A program made the position numbers and the translations under genes. Below the pieces are notes generated by a model. It was not told where the DNA came from. It saw only the letters and a list, made by a program, of their open reading frames with translations, and made no database searches. From Oceanimonas sp. GK1 (GTDB lineage Bacteria > Pseudomonadota > Gammaproteobacteria > Enterobacterales > Aeromonadaceae): 64,000 bases of DNA. Positions 9,688 to 17,892 of this stretch are shown here, piece by piece. The stretch lies in the NCBI RefSeq assembly GCF_000243075.1, contig NC_016745.1, positions 239,501 through 303,500 on the forward strand, in the 5' to 3' direction. Position 1 is the stretch's first letter. The number at the start of each line of letters is the position of its first letter.

Positions 9688-9905
9688 TGGCATTTGACGG
9701 TCGAATCCGGCAATCCCTGCTGCTGCTTCACGATATATCTGCGCCGTATGTTAAATATTATCTGGCAACTCGGTACCGAATCAGGAGGGCAAAGGGTGTC
9801 TGCTTCGCCGTGCCCTTTGCGCCAAGGATGGCGCAACGGAGCCCCCAAGGAGGGGTTCACGGCGTGCCGGCGAAGTAGTGCGCTTTGGCCGACGATTATG
9901 CACGA
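9688..9905 (+). repeat. Dispersed repeat copy 1, right arm
   Basis: Resumes the repeat broken at 8280, beginning with TGGCATTTGACG (right palindrome arm) and running through GGCAATCCCTGCTG, CAAAGGGTGT, a TGCGCCA...TGGCGCA stem, and CGGCGTGCCGGCGAAG to GCGCTTTGGCCGACG. The same blocks occur in order near 30.8 kb (inverted) and 52.7 kb. An open frame covers part of it, but conservation does not look protein-like. Confidence 0.75.
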
Positions 9906-9932
9906 TATTGACTGTTTTAAAGCCCTGAACGC

Positions 9933-9952
9933 AAAAAGGCAGCCCGAAGGCT
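9933..9952. terminator. Left half of a terminator split by the IS4 element
   Basis: AAAAAGGCAGCC-CGAA-GGCT is the left arm and loop of a hairpin whose right arm and T tract lie at 11365-11386, beyond the IS. Rejoined, it forms a 12-bp stem with A and T tracts on both sides, a bidirectional intrinsic terminator, probably that of allE. Confidence 0.65.
9942..9952 (+). repeat. IS4 target-site duplication, left copy
   Basis: GCCCGAAGGCT is repeated directly at 11366-11376. Eleven bases (12 if a shared A is counted) fits the 10-13 bp usual for IS4-family insertions. Confidence 0.8.
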
Positions 9953-10002
9953 TAATGCCGATCAGTTAAGCCAAATCGCTTGACGATCCCGCTCAGAAGA
10001 TC

Positions 10003-10036
10003 AAAATCCGATGATCACAGGTCATCGGATTTTTTT
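10003..10036 (+). terminator. Terminator-like hairpin at the IS4 transposase start
   Basis: AAATCCGATGA...TCATCGGATTT followed by seven T residues runs directly into the ATG at 10037. Such subterminal hairpins shield insertion sequences from read-through expression, and this one would also occlude the start region on incoming transcripts. Confidence 0.65.
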
Positions 10037-11356
10037 ATGCTGCTTTCTGACGCACTGGCTCGCACCTCCCTCAATCGCACCGTTGAATTTCACAGCCTGG
10101 CTGAGGTGCTCGACCCCGAGATAATCCAAGCTTGTCTGGCTTCAAACGGGGTGGCGACGGTGCGCAAGCGCAAACTTCCGATGGAAGCCATGGTCTGGGC
10201 AGTCATTGGCATGGCGCTGTTTCGTGGCGATTCCGTACGCCAGCTCATCAATAAGCTGGATATCGTCCTGCCACAAGAAGTCGACTCGGTGGTGCGCAGC
10301 GCGGTCACACAAGCACGTAAAAAGCTGGGCAGCGACGTGGTGCGCGATATCTTCAGGCAAACCAGTGCCAACTGGCATGCGCAGGCTCAGCATCCGCACT
10401 GGAGCGGACTGAACCTGTATGGTGTTGACGGCGTAGTCTGGCGCACTCCGGACTCACCACCGAATGCCGGTGCCTTTGCCCGCACCGCCAACCAATCCAC
10501 GGACGCCGCTTATCCCCAGGTGCGCATGGTGTGCCTGATGGAGCTGAGCAGCCATTTGTTGGTGGACAGCGCCTTTGACAGCGTCGCGGTCAATGAAATG
10601 CAGCTGGCGGTCCGCTTGCTGCCGAGCATACCGGACCATAGCCTGACGCTGTTTGATAAAGGGTTCTACTCATTGGGGTTGCTGCATGCCTGGCAACAAG
10701 GGCAGCAACGGCACTGGTTGCTGCCGTTGCGTAAAGGCACGCAGTATGAGGTGGTGCGCAACCTGGGCCGCGATGACAAACTGGTGCGGTTGACCCCCAG
10801 CCCGCAGGCAAGAAAAAAGTGGCCCGACTTATCGGAGACGCTGGAAGCGAGACTGCTGAGTAAAACCGTCAAGGGAAAGCTCGTTCATATCCTGACCTCT
10901 CTGACCGATGCCATGGCCTATCCGGGTCGGGATATTGTGGATTTATATGCCCATCGCTGGGAAATCGAGCTGGGCTATCGAGAAATGAAGCAGCACCTGC
11001 TGGACAGTCGCTTCACCTTGCGTAGCCAGTTGCCGGAGCTGATACACCAGGAGTTATGGGGTGTGCTGCTGGCCTACAACCTTATCCGCTACAAAATGAT
11101 CTTGATGGCTCGAGTGTTACCGGCGACCTATCCGAATCAGCTGAGCTTCAGGGAAGCCTCGTCCTACATCATCTTCAAGCTGAGCCAGCTGCCCAGTGTG
11201 GCACCGGGCAACTTGCCAAGAGAGGTATTTGCCCCAGAGAAACAGGCCAAACAGTTCAAGCTGGAGGGGAAACGAGAACGAAGTTATCCAAGAGTGCTGA
11301 AAGCTTCCAAAAACACCTATCCGGTCAGAAAGAAAAATGCCGCTCACCTTAAGTGA
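10037..11356 (+). CDS. IS4-family transposase
   Basis: About 439 residues from the ATG at 10037, chosen because the family N-terminus fits [18 protein letters not shown]; 19 further codons upstream run back through the hairpin and are unlikely to be coding. DDE motifs: Asp in [12 protein letters not shown], Asp in LFDKGFYS, and the Y-(2)-R-(3)-E-(6)-K signature of IS4 in [15 protein letters not shown]. The C-terminus overlaps the right inverted repeat. No frameshift seen, so it may be functional. Confidence 0.92.
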   Translation: MLLSDALARTSLNRTVEFHSLAEVLDPEIIQACLASNGVATVRKRKLPMEAMVWAVIGMALFRGDSVRQLINKLDIVLPQEVDSVVRSAVTQARKKLGSDVVRDIFRQTSANWHAQAQHPHWSGLNLYGVDGVVWRTPDSPPNAGAFARTANQSTDAAYPQVRMVCLMELSSHLLVDSAFDSVAVNEMQLAVRLLPSIPDHSLTLFDKGFYSLGLLHAWQQGQQRHWLLPLRKGTQYEVVRNLGRDDKLVRLTPSPQARKKWPDLSETLEARLLSKTVKGKLVHILTSLTDAMAYPGRDIVDLYAHRWEIELGYREMKQHLLDSRFTLRSQLPELIHQELWGVLLAYNLIRYKMILMARVLPATYPNQLSFREASSYIIFKLSQLPSVAPGNLPREVFAPEKQAKQFKLEGKRERSYPRVLKASKNTYPVRKKNAAHLK

Positions 11357-11364
11357 ACGGCATT

Positions 11365-11386
11365 AGCCCGAAGGCTGCCTTTTTTT
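11365..11386 (-). terminator. Right half of the IS4-split terminator (allE 3' end)
   Basis: AGCC-CGAA-GGCT-GCC followed by seven T residues. Only a 4-bp stem can form locally because the pairing arm is now 1.4 kb away. It lies 17 bases past the allE stop. The 11366-11376 part is the right copy of the target duplication. Confidence 0.55.
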
Positions 11387-11403
11387 ATCGTTCCAGCTGC
11401 TGC

Positions 11404-12255
11404 TTAGCGACGGTTGCCGCGGTAAGCAGGGGACGAGTTCAGCACCATGTGGCGGTTCACGTCCTTGTACAGCAGGTAACGGAAGCGGCTGGGACCGGCG
11501 GCGTAGCAGGCCTGCGGGCAGAAGGCGCGCAGCCACATGTAGTCACCGGCTTCCACTTCCACCCAGTCCTGGTTCAGGTGGTAAACGGCCTTGCCTTCCA
11601 GCACGTACAGGCCGTGTTCCATCACGTGGGTTTCGTCAAACGGGATCACGCCGCCAGACTGGAAGGTCACGATGTTCACGTGCATGTCGTGACGCAGATC
11701 GGTCGGATCGGTGAAACGGGTGGTGGCCCACACGTCGTTGGTGTCCGGCATGGAGGTCGGGGCGATGTCGTTTTCGTTGGTCACAAAGGCTTCCGGCACG
11801 TCGATGCCGTCTACGTATTCGTAGGCCTTGCGCAGCCAGTGGAAACGTACCGGCGCGTCGCTGTTGTTCTTAACGGTCCAGTTGGCACCCGGCGGCAGGT
11901 AGGCATAGCCACCCAGCTCCATGTGGTGCTCTTTGCCTTCCAGGTTCAGGGTCATTTCACCTTCAACGATGAAGATAACGCCTTCGGCACCGGCATCCAG
12001 CTCGGGCTTGTCGCTGCCACCATTGGGAGACACTTCCATGATGTAGTGAGAGAAGGTCTCGGAGAAACCGCTCATCGGACGGGCAATCACCCACAGGCGG
12101 GTTTCGTCCCAGAACGGCAGGAAGCTGGTCACGATGTCGCTCATCACGCCTTTCGGGATCACGGCGTAAGCTTCGGTGAACACGGCACGATCATGGATCA
12201 GTTGAGTCTGCGGGGGCAGACCGCCCTTGGGGGCATAATAGGTATTACGGGCCAT
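11404..12255 (-). CDS. allE: (S)-ureidoglycine aminohydrolase
   Basis: A 283-residue bicupin enzyme that releases ammonia from (S)-ureidoglycine to give (S)-ureidoglycolate in allantoin breakdown. The first cupin covers roughly residues 60-140 (GAEGVIFIVEGEMTLNLEG), the second roughly 185-265 with the metal-binding stretch FDETHVMEHGLYVLEGKAVY. The ATG at 12255 (MARNTYYAPKGGLPP) is preceded by AAAGGA and matches family starts; the longer frame to 12366 would add 37 unlikely residues. Slightly longer than E. coli AllE (about 261). Divergent from a LysR gene that may control it. Its terminator is split by the IS4 element. Confidence 0.9.
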   Translation of the reverse strand: MARNTYYAPKGGLPPQTQLIHDRAVFTEAYAVIPKGVMSDIVTSFLPFWDETRLWVIARPMSGFSETFSHYIMEVSPNGGSDKPELDAGAEGVIFIVEGEMTLNLEGKEHHMELGGYAYLPPGANWTVKNNSDAPVRFHWLRKAYEYVDGIDVPEAFVTNENDIAPTSMPDTNDVWATTRFTDPTDLRHDMHVNIVTFQSGGVIPFDETHVMEHGLYVLEGKAVYHLNQDWVEVEAGDYMWLRAFCPQACYAAGPSRFRYLLYKDVNRHMVLNSSPAYRGNRR

Positions 12256-12369
12256 TACTCTGTCCTTTATGCTAGGTGGTTGGACACTGCCAACGAAAGC
12301 CGCACGGCACTGCATGGTTGCCATACCGCTTAAATGCTGAACACTCGGATTGTAGAGCATGGCCAAATG

Positions 12370-12379
12370 ATTTATAAAT
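12370..12379. promoter_or_regulatory. AT-rich palindrome in the allE/LysR divergent promoter
   Basis: ATTTATAAAT, a perfect 10-bp palindrome inside an A/T-rich run that stands out from the GC-rich surroundings. Candidate LysR box or overlapping -10 regions; assignment is inference. Confidence 0.35.
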
Positions 12380-12425
12380 TAAATAATCCAATGGAAGCCA
12401 GTGCATTTACCACTGAAAGGGCAGA

Positions 12426-13295
12426 ATGACTCAACTGACAACGCTCGATCCGGTGCTGCTGCGCAGCTTTGTGGCCGTGGCCGACACCGGCAGCTTTACC
12501 CGGGCCGCCGACAGCACTCACCTCACCCAGTCCACCGTCAGCCAGCAGGTACGCAAGCTGGAATCCCAGCTCGGCTGCGAACTGCTTAACCGCAAGGGCC
12601 GCTATATTACCGCCACCCTGGAAGGAGAGCGGGTGCTCAACTATGCCCGGCGCATCCTGCAACTGATGCAGGAAGCCGTGGCCCAGACCAGCCTGAGCAT
12701 AGAGCAGCAGAAAATTCGCCTAGGGGTGCCGGAAGACTTCGCCACCCACGCCATCATGCCGGCGCTGTCGGCCTTTGCCGATCAGTATCCCGGCATTCGG
12801 ATGGAGGTGAAAAGCGGCCTGTGCAGCGATATCTGGCGGGAATTTCAGCGCGGTGAGCTGGATCTGGCCCTGGTCAAACAGCGCCCGGGCAGCGTGCCGG
12901 GACTGGCCAGCTGGCCCGAGCCGCTGTGCTGGATAGATGGCCTGGACAGCAACAACCTGGCCAACCAGCCGGTGCCGTTGGTGACCTTTCCCATCGGCGG
13001 CCTGTACCGGGGCGAGATGGCCCACACCTTTGACCGGCTGGGCCGCAGCTGGCGACTGGCCTATGTGAGCACCAGCCTGTCGGGGGTCTGTTGCGCGGTG
13101 GAAGCAGGCTTTGGCATCTCGCTGCTGCCCCGGCGGCTGGTCACCGCCCGGCACCGTATTCTGAACGAGGCCGACGGCCTGCCCGCCGTGCCGGATCTGG
13201 AACTGACCCTGCACACCGGCGACCAGCTTTCCGCTCACAGCAAAATACTTGCCGACCGCCTGATCAGCGCCTGCAACGACACCTGCCGCCAGTAA
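12426..13295 (+). CDS. LysR-family transcriptional regulator
   Basis: 289 residues. The N-terminal winged HTH reads LRSFVAVADTGSFTRAADST and STVSQQVRKLESQLGCELL (residues about 10-60), followed by a periplasmic-binding-protein-like effector domain (about 95-285). The start ATG has AAGGG about 6 bases upstream. Its divergent position next to allE suggests control of ureidoglycine/allantoin catabolism by a purine-derived effector; this is inferred from context only. Confidence 0.9.
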   Translation: MTQLTTLDPVLLRSFVAVADTGSFTRAADSTHLTQSTVSQQVRKLESQLGCELLNRKGRYITATLEGERVLNYARRILQLMQEAVAQTSLSIEQQKIRLGVPEDFATHAIMPALSAFADQYPGIRMEVKSGLCSDIWREFQRGELDLALVKQRPGSVPGLASWPEPLCWIDGLDSNNLANQPVPLVTFPIGGLYRGEMAHTFDRLGRSWRLAYVSTSLSGVCCAVEAGFGISLLPRRLVTARHRILNEADGLPAVPDLELTLHTGDQLSAHSKILADRLISACNDTCRQ

Positions 13296-13314
13296 CAACG
13301 GTTAACAGCCGCCC

Positions 13315-14013
13315 TCAGAGCTCGGCAAAGATGTGCTTGAGGTTGACGTCTTCCTCGGCCGGCGGCTCCAGCTGCAACTGGGCTTCGATCTCGTTGAGGT
13401 GGTCAATCATCAGCGTCACCGCCCGCTCGATGTGATGACCGGCAATGGCTTCCAGCAACTCGTTGTGTTCACTGCAGGAGGGTCCGGTGCCATGGTGGTG
13501 GCCCTTGCGCGAACCGTTCTGATAGAGCGCCACGATCAGCGAAGAGCGGGGAATGATTTCGTGCAGAAAGGAGGTCAGCACCGGCTTGTTGGCCAGCTTG
13601 CCGATGAGCAGGTGAAACTCCCCCGACAGCCGAATGCGCAGGCTCTGATCCCCCTGCTCTGCCGCCTGGTGTTCTTTTTCCAGGTGCTCCTGCAGCAGTT
13701 TTTTCTCCCGCAGGGTGCACTTGCTCGCCAGCTCCCGCACCAGCTCGGCTTCGATCAACCGGCGCGCCTGGAAAATATCCCGCGCCTCTTCCGGCGAGGG
13801 CTCGGCCACAAAGGCGCCGCTGTTGGGCACCAGGTTGACCAGTTTGTGGTAGGACAGCTGCAGCAACAATTTGCGCACGAAGCCCCGGCTTAACCCAAAG
13901 GTGTCGCACAGCTCTTCTTCCTTCAGCCGGGTGCCCGGCAACAGCTTGTGGGCGACGATCGCCTCCCAGATGCGCTGATAAACCTTGTCCAGATCCTTGT
14001 TTTTGTTATTCAT
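13315..14013 (-). CDS. GntR-family regulator, FadR/FCD subfamily
   Basis: 232 residues: winged HTH (AIVAHKLLPGTRLKEEELCD, then LSRGFVRKLLLQL) at about 15-75 and an all-helical FCD ligand domain (about 85-220) with ARRLIEAELVRELA and SGEFHLLIGKLA. It is convergent with the LysR gene, 19 bases apart. A palindrome-like ATTGTCAACAAT lies about 108 bases upstream of the ATG and resembles three sites upstream of the allantoin racemase operon, so this protein is the best candidate regulator of that operon and of itself. Confidence 0.9.
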   Translation of the reverse strand: MNNKNKDLDKVYQRIWEAIVAHKLLPGTRLKEEELCDTFGLSRGFVRKLLLQLSYHKLVNLVPNSGAFVAEPSPEEARDIFQARRLIEAELVRELASKCTLREKKLLQEHLEKEHQAAEQGDQSLRIRLSGEFHLLIGKLANKPVLTSFLHEIIPRSSLIVALYQNGSRKGHHHGTGPSCSEHNELLEAIAGHHIERAVTLMIDHLNEIEAQLQLEPPAEEDVNLKHIFAEL

Positions 14014-14120
14014 GGGCTTGTCCTGTGTGCTCGGCCGGGCGAGCCCCTCATGGCCTCGCCGCCATCCCGTTAATCACGGTGAAAACCTCACCATTTAACC
14101 TGAGATTAACATGGCTTTTC

Positions 14121-14132
14121 ATTGTCAACAAT
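14121..14132. promoter_or_regulatory. Putative GntR operator upstream of its own gene
   Basis: ATTGTCAACAAT fits the pattern ATYGTNNRCRAT shared with the sites at 18659, 18686 and 18887. Confidence 0.4.
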
Positions 14133-14148
14133 CATGTACTTATTCGTT

Positions 14149-14180
14149 AAAAACAAGAAGGCGGCTTCACTGAAGCCGCC
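14149..14180 (-). terminator. Intrinsic terminator of the allantoin transport operon
   Basis: On the minus strand a GGCGGCTTC/GAAGCCGCC stem with a 3-base loop is followed by TTCTTGTTTTT. It ends the hpxA-to-NCS1 operon 21 bases past the stop at 14202. Confidence 0.8.
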
Positions 14181-14201
14181 TGTCAAGGTCAGCTCAGCGT
14201 A

Positions 14202-15635
14202 TCAGGACACGTTACGAGGAGCCAGCCAGTAGTAGAAGATTCCACCCAATGCCGCTCCAATTAGCCAGCCATAACCGTTGAGCTCACTCAGCGCCGGCAC
14301 CCAGACCGAGGCAATGGAAAACAGCGCCGCCAGGCCAAAGGCGATCAGCGCCTTTTTGTTCCAGCCATTCTGGTAGAAATAAGCCCCCTGGGGATCCCGA
14401 GAAAACAGCTGCTGCATGTTCAGGCTCTGGCGTTTGATGAGGTAGTAATCCACCACAATAATGCCGTAGAAGGGCGCGACGATGGCGCCCAGAGCGTTCA
14501 CGAAGCCGGGAATGCCAATTTGGCTTATCACCGACACCCAGAGCGCGCCCACGAAAAAGGCCACCACGGCGGTGATGAGGCCACCGATGCGAAAGCTGAT
14601 CATCTTGGGAAACAGGTTGGCCAGATCGTAGGCCGGCGGAATGAAGTTGGCGACCAGGTTGATGCCCACGGTGGCCGCGAAGAAAGTCAGCGCCGCCACT
14701 ATGGTCAGTGCCAGTGAGTCGACCCGCTCCACAATATCGGCCGGGTTGGTCAGCGCTTCCCCAAACAGCACCAGGGTGCCGGCGGTGATGATCAGGGCAA
14801 TAAAGGAGAAGAAGGCCACGTTCAGCGGCAGGCCCACCAGGTTGCCGATTTTCATCTCCCGCTCGCTGCGCACGAAACGGGTAAAGTCACCGAAGTTGAT
14901 CACCACGGCGGCAAAATAGGCCACCATGGTGCCGACAATGGCGGAAAAGGCCGCCAGATCGCTGCCCTGGTAGTTGCCGCCCCCACTGAAAATGGTGGCC
15001 ACCGCCGGCAACAACTGGTCACCGGCCTGGTACCAGACAATGGCCATCAGCGCCAGCATCACCACGTATACTAAGGGGCCGGCCCAGTTGAGGAAGGTCT
15101 TGATCTTGTCGATGCCCTGCCAGAACAGCAGGATCTGAAACAACCAGACGATAACGAACGACAGCCAGGCGGTGCCCGACAGCCCCAGGAATTCGCTGTG
15201 GCCCGCGCCCCACAGGGTGGTCAGCAGCAGGGTCACCGCGGTGGAGGCGAAATAGGTCTGCACCCCGTACCAGAAAATACCGATGATGGCCCGCAACAGG
15301 GCCGGAAAGTTGGCCCCCCGTACCCCCATGCTGGCGCGGATCATCACCGGAAAGGGAATGCCGTATTTGACGCTGGGCTTGCCGGTCAGGTTGACCAGCA
15401 CCATGACGATAAAGCCGGCCAGAATAATGGCCGCCATGACCGCCCAGCCGTTGAGGCCGTAACTGAGAAACAGCGACGCCGCCAGGGTATAGCCAAACAG
15501 GCTCTGGATGTCGTTGGACCAGACGTTGAAAATTTCAAACCAGCCCCAGCTGCGATCCTTGTGCTTGATGGGGGCCAGATCCTCGTTGTAGAGCAGGGGG
15601 TCGTGATGGGTGATGTCGAGCTGTTTGTCATCCAT
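14202..15635 (-). CDS. NCS1-family nucleobase/allantoin:cation symporter
   Basis: 477 residues, about 12 membrane helices. Family features include the polar N-terminal tail (DLAPIKHKDRSWGWFEIFNVW), GIPFPVMIRASMGVRGANFP after helix 2 and a central INFGDFTRFVRS segment. NCS1 proteins import hydantoins, allantoin, uracil or cytosine with Na+ or H+. Given racemases in the operon and allE nearby, allantoin or a related 5-ureidohydantoin is the likely cargo. The ATG at 15635 has GGGAGC upstream; an 8-codon upstream extension has no better support. Last gene of the operon. Confidence 0.88.
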   Translation of the reverse strand: MDDKQLDITHHDPLLYNEDLAPIKHKDRSWGWFEIFNVWSNDIQSLFGYTLAASLFLSYGLNGWAVMAAIILAGFIVMVLVNLTGKPSVKYGIPFPVMIRASMGVRGANFPALLRAIIGIFWYGVQTYFASTAVTLLLTTLWGAGHSEFLGLSGTAWLSFVIVWLFQILLFWQGIDKIKTFLNWAGPLVYVVMLALMAIVWYQAGDQLLPAVATIFSGGGNYQGSDLAAFSAIVGTMVAYFAAVVINFGDFTRFVRSEREMKIGNLVGLPLNVAFFSFIALIITAGTLVLFGEALTNPADIVERVDSLALTIVAALTFFAATVGINLVANFIPPAYDLANLFPKMISFRIGGLITAVVAFFVGALWVSVISQIGIPGFVNALGAIVAPFYGIIVVDYYLIKRQSLNMQQLFSRDPQGAYFYQNGWNKKALIAFGLAALFSIASVWVPALSELNGYGWLIGAALGGIFYYWLAPRNVS

Positions 15636-15671
15636 GGTGTTTAGCTCCCTTAAACGCAAATAAGGACAGGG

Positions 15672-16352
15672 TCAGTCGGACTGCATGGCGGCCAGCGCCG
15701 CCCCCGTGGCGGCCAGCACCGGCACAATCAACGGAATGTCGAAACGGGATTGCAGCCGCAGTGCCGCCTCGGTGAGCGGGCCACCGCCGATGATCACGGC
15801 AGTGGCCCCGTCCTGGTTCACTGCCTGACGCACCGCCTCGGCCAAGGCGGCGTCCAGGGCCGCAGGGGTGCGCACCAGCGCCTTCGGACAGCCGGGTGTG
15901 ACCCGGGTACCGCTGTATTGTTGAGCATAGCCAAAGTCACGGGCCTTTTGCTCAAAAGAGGCCAGCAAGTCCGCATCGGGGGTAATGGTGGCAATGCCAA
16001 ACCGCCGGCCGTTCATCGCCGCCGCATGAAAGGCCGATTCGGCAATGCCGAACACCGGCACGGACACCCGGGCACGCAGCTCACTCAGGCCGGGATCCCC
16101 AAAGGCCGCCACCACCAGCGCCGACGCCCCTTCGGCCGCGGCCGTCATGCCCAGCTCAATCACCCCCAGCGCGGCGGCGGCGATCTCGGCGGGGGTGGTC
16201 AGCAGCGCCGGAGCACCCGGATTGCTGAGCCCCCGGACCCGGGCCCGATCCCCCGCTTGCCGTTGTGCCAGGGCCACCATGGCGGCGGTGGTGTGTGTAT
16301 TGGCATTGGGGTTGATCAGCACCAGCTCGGGCGGACAGGCAGGCGTGGACAT
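15672..16352 (-). CDS. Asp/Glu/hydantoin racemase-like protein lacking both catalytic Cys
   Basis: 226 residues with the typical N-terminal strand (LVLINPNANTHTTAAM) and the two-domain racemase fold pattern. Where active hydantoin/allantoin racemases have ACFGDPGL and GCAGM, this protein reads AAFGDPGL and GGGPL: both catalytic cysteines are replaced. Its only other Cys residues are near the N-terminus and in TPGCPKAL. It sits between two NCS1 permease genes, 36 bases before the next. It could be a non-racemising member, a binding or regulatory paralogue, or use another chemistry. AAGGAG lies about 9 bases ahead of the ATG. Confidence 0.82.
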   Translation of the reverse strand: MSTPACPPELVLINPNANTHTTAAMVALAQRQAGDRARVRGLSNPGAPALLTTPAEIAAAALGVIELGMTAAAEGASALVVAAFGDPGLSELRARVSVPVFGIAESAFHAAAMNGRRFGIATITPDADLLASFEQKARDFGYAQQYSGTRVTPGCPKALVRTPAALDAALAEAVRQAVNQDGATAVIIGGGPLTEAALRLQSRFDIPLIVPVLAATGAALAAMQSD

Positions 16353-16415
16353 GGCATCAGGCTCCTTTGGTGAAAACGAAAGCGGCCCCGCACCGGATGG
16401 GCGGGGCCGACGTCA

Positions 16416-17804
16416 TTACTGACGGAAGCGCTGACAGGGCTGCCAGTACTGCATCAGCAGGTAGTAGGTGAGGCCGGCCGGCACCAGGCTGGCATACCAG
16501 GAGACCGAGGTGAAGGTCAGGGCCACCAGGGCGCCGGTGAGGGCGGCAATCACGGCGGCGTAGTTCACGCCCTTGTAGGGACCATTCTCGTCATACAGCT
16601 TGTCGATATCCAGCTTGCGCCGGCGCAGAATAAAGTAGTCCACCACCATCACCGCAAAGATGGGGCCGAGGAAGGCGGAGTAAGTCTGCACAAACAGTTG
16701 CAGGCCGGCGGACGACTCTTCCTTGACCAGCTCCCAGGGGAAGGTACAGAAGGCCAGCAGACCCACCAGTATGGTGGAGGTACGGAACTTCAGCTTGAAC
16801 ACGTCCATCAGGATATAGGTGGGCGGCACCACGTTATTGAGCACGTTGGTGGTGACCTGAGCAAAGGCGATAAACAGCAGGGTGATGACCAGCAGCGGCG
16901 TGTTGTCTACCGCACTGGAGAAGACCTGAATGGGATCGGACACCCCGGTGGCGCCGGACACCATCAGGCCAATCAGCCCCATAAACAGGGTGCAGGGCAG
17001 TATGGACATGGCGTAAATCACGGTCAGCAGGCCGGGCTTGGTGCCTTCCTTCAGCTCACGAGAATAGTCGCTCACGTTCAGCATCATGGTGCTGTAAATG
17101 CCGAGGAACAGCATGGTCGCGCCCCAGAAGGGCACCCCCCAGGTACCTTCCATGTTCACCAGGTTGGCGGTGATTTCATCGCCGTAGCGGTTGATCACGC
17201 TCCAGAACATGTACACCAGCGCCAGCAGAATAAAGCCGCTGCCCACGTTTTCCAGCCACTTGATGCCCTGGAAGCCGAAGATGGACAGGCCAATCTGCAG
17301 GAACTGGAACAACACGAAGAACAGCACCAGGTTATCGAACCCGAACAGGGTGGCCGACACCGCGTTCAGCGCCCCCGCCCCGATCCAGCTCTGAAAGCCG
17401 TACCAGACGATGGCCGGCACCGCCCGTACCAGGCCGGGGAAGCGGGTCCCGGCAAAGCCGAAGGCGGCTCGGGCCTGCACCATGAAGGGAATGCCGTACT
17501 TGTAACCGGCCGCGCCGTTCAGGGCAAGGGCAATGCCGATCACGAAGCAGCCGATGGCGATGGCCGCCACCGCCTGCACCAGGTTAAGGGTGCCCACAAT
17601 GCTGGAACCCATGGTAAAGGTGCCAATCGACACGCAGCCACCGAACCAGGCCAGCAGGTAGGAGACCCGCCCCATGATGCGATGCTTCTGGGGCGCCAGG
17701 GATTCTTCCCCGGCCTTCTTGTCGTGGCCGGCGGCCGGAGCCGGTTCGGCCTTGCCGGTAGTCATGGGAATGGCGGCTTCGCTGTTGATATTCTGAATAG
17801 CCAT
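16416..17804 (-). CDS. NCS1-family nucleobase/allantoin permease
   Basis: 462 residues, about 12 helices after a long hydrophilic N-terminus rich in Ala, Glu and Lys (residues 1-45). Helix-2-linked GYKYGIPFMVQARAAFGFAG and NVSDYSRELKEGTKPG are NCS1 features. It is clearly diverged from the other NCS1 protein of this operon, so the two may take different substrates (for example allantoin versus uracil or hydantoin). Second gene of the operon, after the racemase. Confidence 0.88.
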   Translation of the reverse strand: MAIQNINSEAAIPMTTGKAEPAPAAGHDKKAGEESLAPQKHRIMGRVSYLLAWFGGCVSIGTFTMGSSIVGTLNLVQAVAAIAIGCFVIGIALALNGAAGYKYGIPFMVQARAAFGFAGTRFPGLVRAVPAIVWYGFQSWIGAGALNAVSATLFGFDNLVLFFVLFQFLQIGLSIFGFQGIKWLENVGSGFILLALVYMFWSVINRYGDEITANLVNMEGTWGVPFWGATMLFLGIYSTMMLNVSDYSRELKEGTKPGLLTVIYAMSILPCTLFMGLIGLMVSGATGVSDPIQVFSSAVDNTPLLVITLLFIAFAQVTTNVLNNVVPPTYILMDVFKLKFRTSTILVGLLAFCTFPWELVKEESSAGLQLFVQTYSAFLGPIFAVMVVDYFILRRRKLDIDKLYDENGPYKGVNYAAVIAALTGALVALTFTSVSWYASLVPAGLTYYLLMQYWQPCQRFRQ

Positions 17805-17892
17805 AGTCTAGTCCTCGGTATTCCATCACATGAGAGCATCGCTGCCCTCATTCATGCACCGGCCATCATGGCCGTGCGTGTTGCGGGTGGGC

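Larger units (their letters stand above)
9953..11365 (+). mobile_element. IS4-family insertion sequence
   Basis: About 1.41 kb with imperfect terminal inverted repeats: TAATGCCGATCAGTTAAGCC on the left against TAATGCCGTTCACTTAAGGT read inward from the right (16 of 20 match). It is flanked by an 11-bp duplication. One intact transposase gene fills it. The clean duplication shows a simple insertion without flanking deletion. Confidence 0.88.

Noticed and set aside
9669-9878. Short frame shared between repeat copies as a possible conserved small protein
   Set aside because: Similarity is at base level, extends outside the frame, and includes stems; no start or ribosome site is conserved.
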